Positions 63,840 through 64,000 of a DNA stretch of 64,000 bases are shown here, piece by piece. Below the pieces are notes generated by a model that searched no databases, was not told the origin of the DNA, and saw only the letters and a list, made by a program, of their open reading frames with translations. This stretch comes from Pseudomonas abietaniphila (GTDB lineage Bacteria > Pseudomonadota > Gammaproteobacteria > Pseudomonadales > Pseudomonadaceae). Position 1 is the first letter of the stretch; each line of letters opens with the position of its first letter. The stretch spans positions 2,170,001 through 2,234,000 of the forward strand of contig NZ_CP155619.1 of assembly GCF_039697315.1 (NCBI RefSeq), in the 5' to 3' direction. Made by a program: the position numbers and the translations under genes.

Positions 63840-64000
63840 TGCGGGGGTTTATCCGTGGAGCCCTCATTGAGGGCAAAGAGTTCCTGGGCCATGGCCAGCG
63901 CATCGACGCGGCCTTCGGCGGACAGCTTTTTCAACTGCACGCTTGGCGCGTGCATCAATTTATTGGTCAGGCCTCGTGCCAGCGCCATCAGTACATCTTC
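63836..64000 (-). CDS. hemA: Glutamyl-tRNA reductase, C-terminal end (partial)
   Basis: The last 54 residues plus stop are visible. They read [20 protein letters not shown] then [24 protein letters not shown] and end in PPQ. This is the C-terminal dimerisation helix of HemA. The enzyme reduces glutamyl-tRNA to glutamate-1-semialdehyde at the start of tetrapyrrole synthesis. The stop codon overlaps the prfA start by four bases. The rest lies beyond the right edge. Confidence 0.93.
   Translation of the reverse strand, partial: EDVLMALARGLTNKLMHAPSVQLKKLSAEGRVDALAMAQELFALNEGSTDKPPQ

Overview
The window is a piece of a Pseudomonas chromosome, most likely from the fluorescens/syringae side of the genus. 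The gene order hemA-prfA-prmC-moeB-murI-pagL, the mqo-hpt-upp-uraA-hemH stretch, the pta-slyD-glutathione peroxidase stretch and the LuxR/DUF1329/DUF1302/acyl-CoA ligase block are all standard Pseudomonas arrangements. At least a dozen intergenic gaps carry Pseudomonas-type REP inverted repeats. No tRNA, rRNA, insertion sequence or CRISPR array was recognised.

Layout. (a) Bases 1-2840 are AT-rich accessory DNA: the 5' part of an unknown minus-strand gene and a single NACHT-domain NTPase that looks like a bacterial NLR-type (bNACHT) anti-phage protein. This DNA ends in a 3' remnant of the sulfate transporter gene cysZ, so the window begins inside an island that has replaced or split cysZ. (b) 3250-4780 holds two lineage-specific small genes and an orphan FlhE-like secreted protein. 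(c) 4900-13800 is core: a glycosyltransferase, an OYE-type flavin oxidoreductase, glutathione peroxidase, slyD, DUF3565, pta (with no ackA beside it), a YihG-type acyltransferase, an OmpA-family lipoprotein and a metallo-beta-lactamase-fold hydrolase. (d) 14050-18440 holds a soluble chemoreceptor with a CZB domain, a TauE/SafE exporter with a divergent AraC regulator, and an HD-GYP protein. (e) 18490-27210 holds a MalT-like LuxR regulator next to a DUF1302-DUF1329 envelope pair and a medium-chain acyl-CoA ligase. (f) 27500-38990 is mixed housekeeping: a LysE exporter, a hydroxyacid dehydrogenase, rsmC, a manganese riboswitch with its UPF0016 transporter, an M48 lipoprotein protease, a transmembrane chemoreceptor, an SRAP/HMCES-like protein, an acyltransferase and a YajG lipoprotein. 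(g) 39200-48950 holds mqo, small secreted proteins, hpt, upp-uraA, hemH and a YfcH-like epimerase. (h) 49170-59600 is a light-response/membrane-lipid region: a renalase-like flavoprotein, a Trp-rich small protein, then a tightly overlapping run DUF523/DUF1722 - MerR - phrB - NTF2-like - SDR - FAD oxidoreductase - DUF1365 - cyclopropane-fatty-acid-synthase-like methyltransferase - DUF2878. (i) 59700-64000 is pagL, murI, moeB, prmC, prfA and the end of hemA.

How genes work together. The most coherent system is region (h). The MerR protein resembles class II LitR/PplR light-response regulators. Three paired copies of a TTGTACAA-like octamer with identical 10-base spacing lie before the renalase-like gene and before the DUF523 gene. 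This suggests one photo-regulated unit combining DNA photorepair with modification of unsaturated membrane lipids. In region (e) the LuxR regulator, the two envelope proteins and the acyl-CoA ligase probably form a lipid or hydrophobic-substrate handling module. The least described parts are the cysZ-associated island at the left edge, the pair of unknown genes at 3299-4111, the altered-active-site SRAP protein, and a pair of related secreted two-cysteine proteins at 41786 and 43457.
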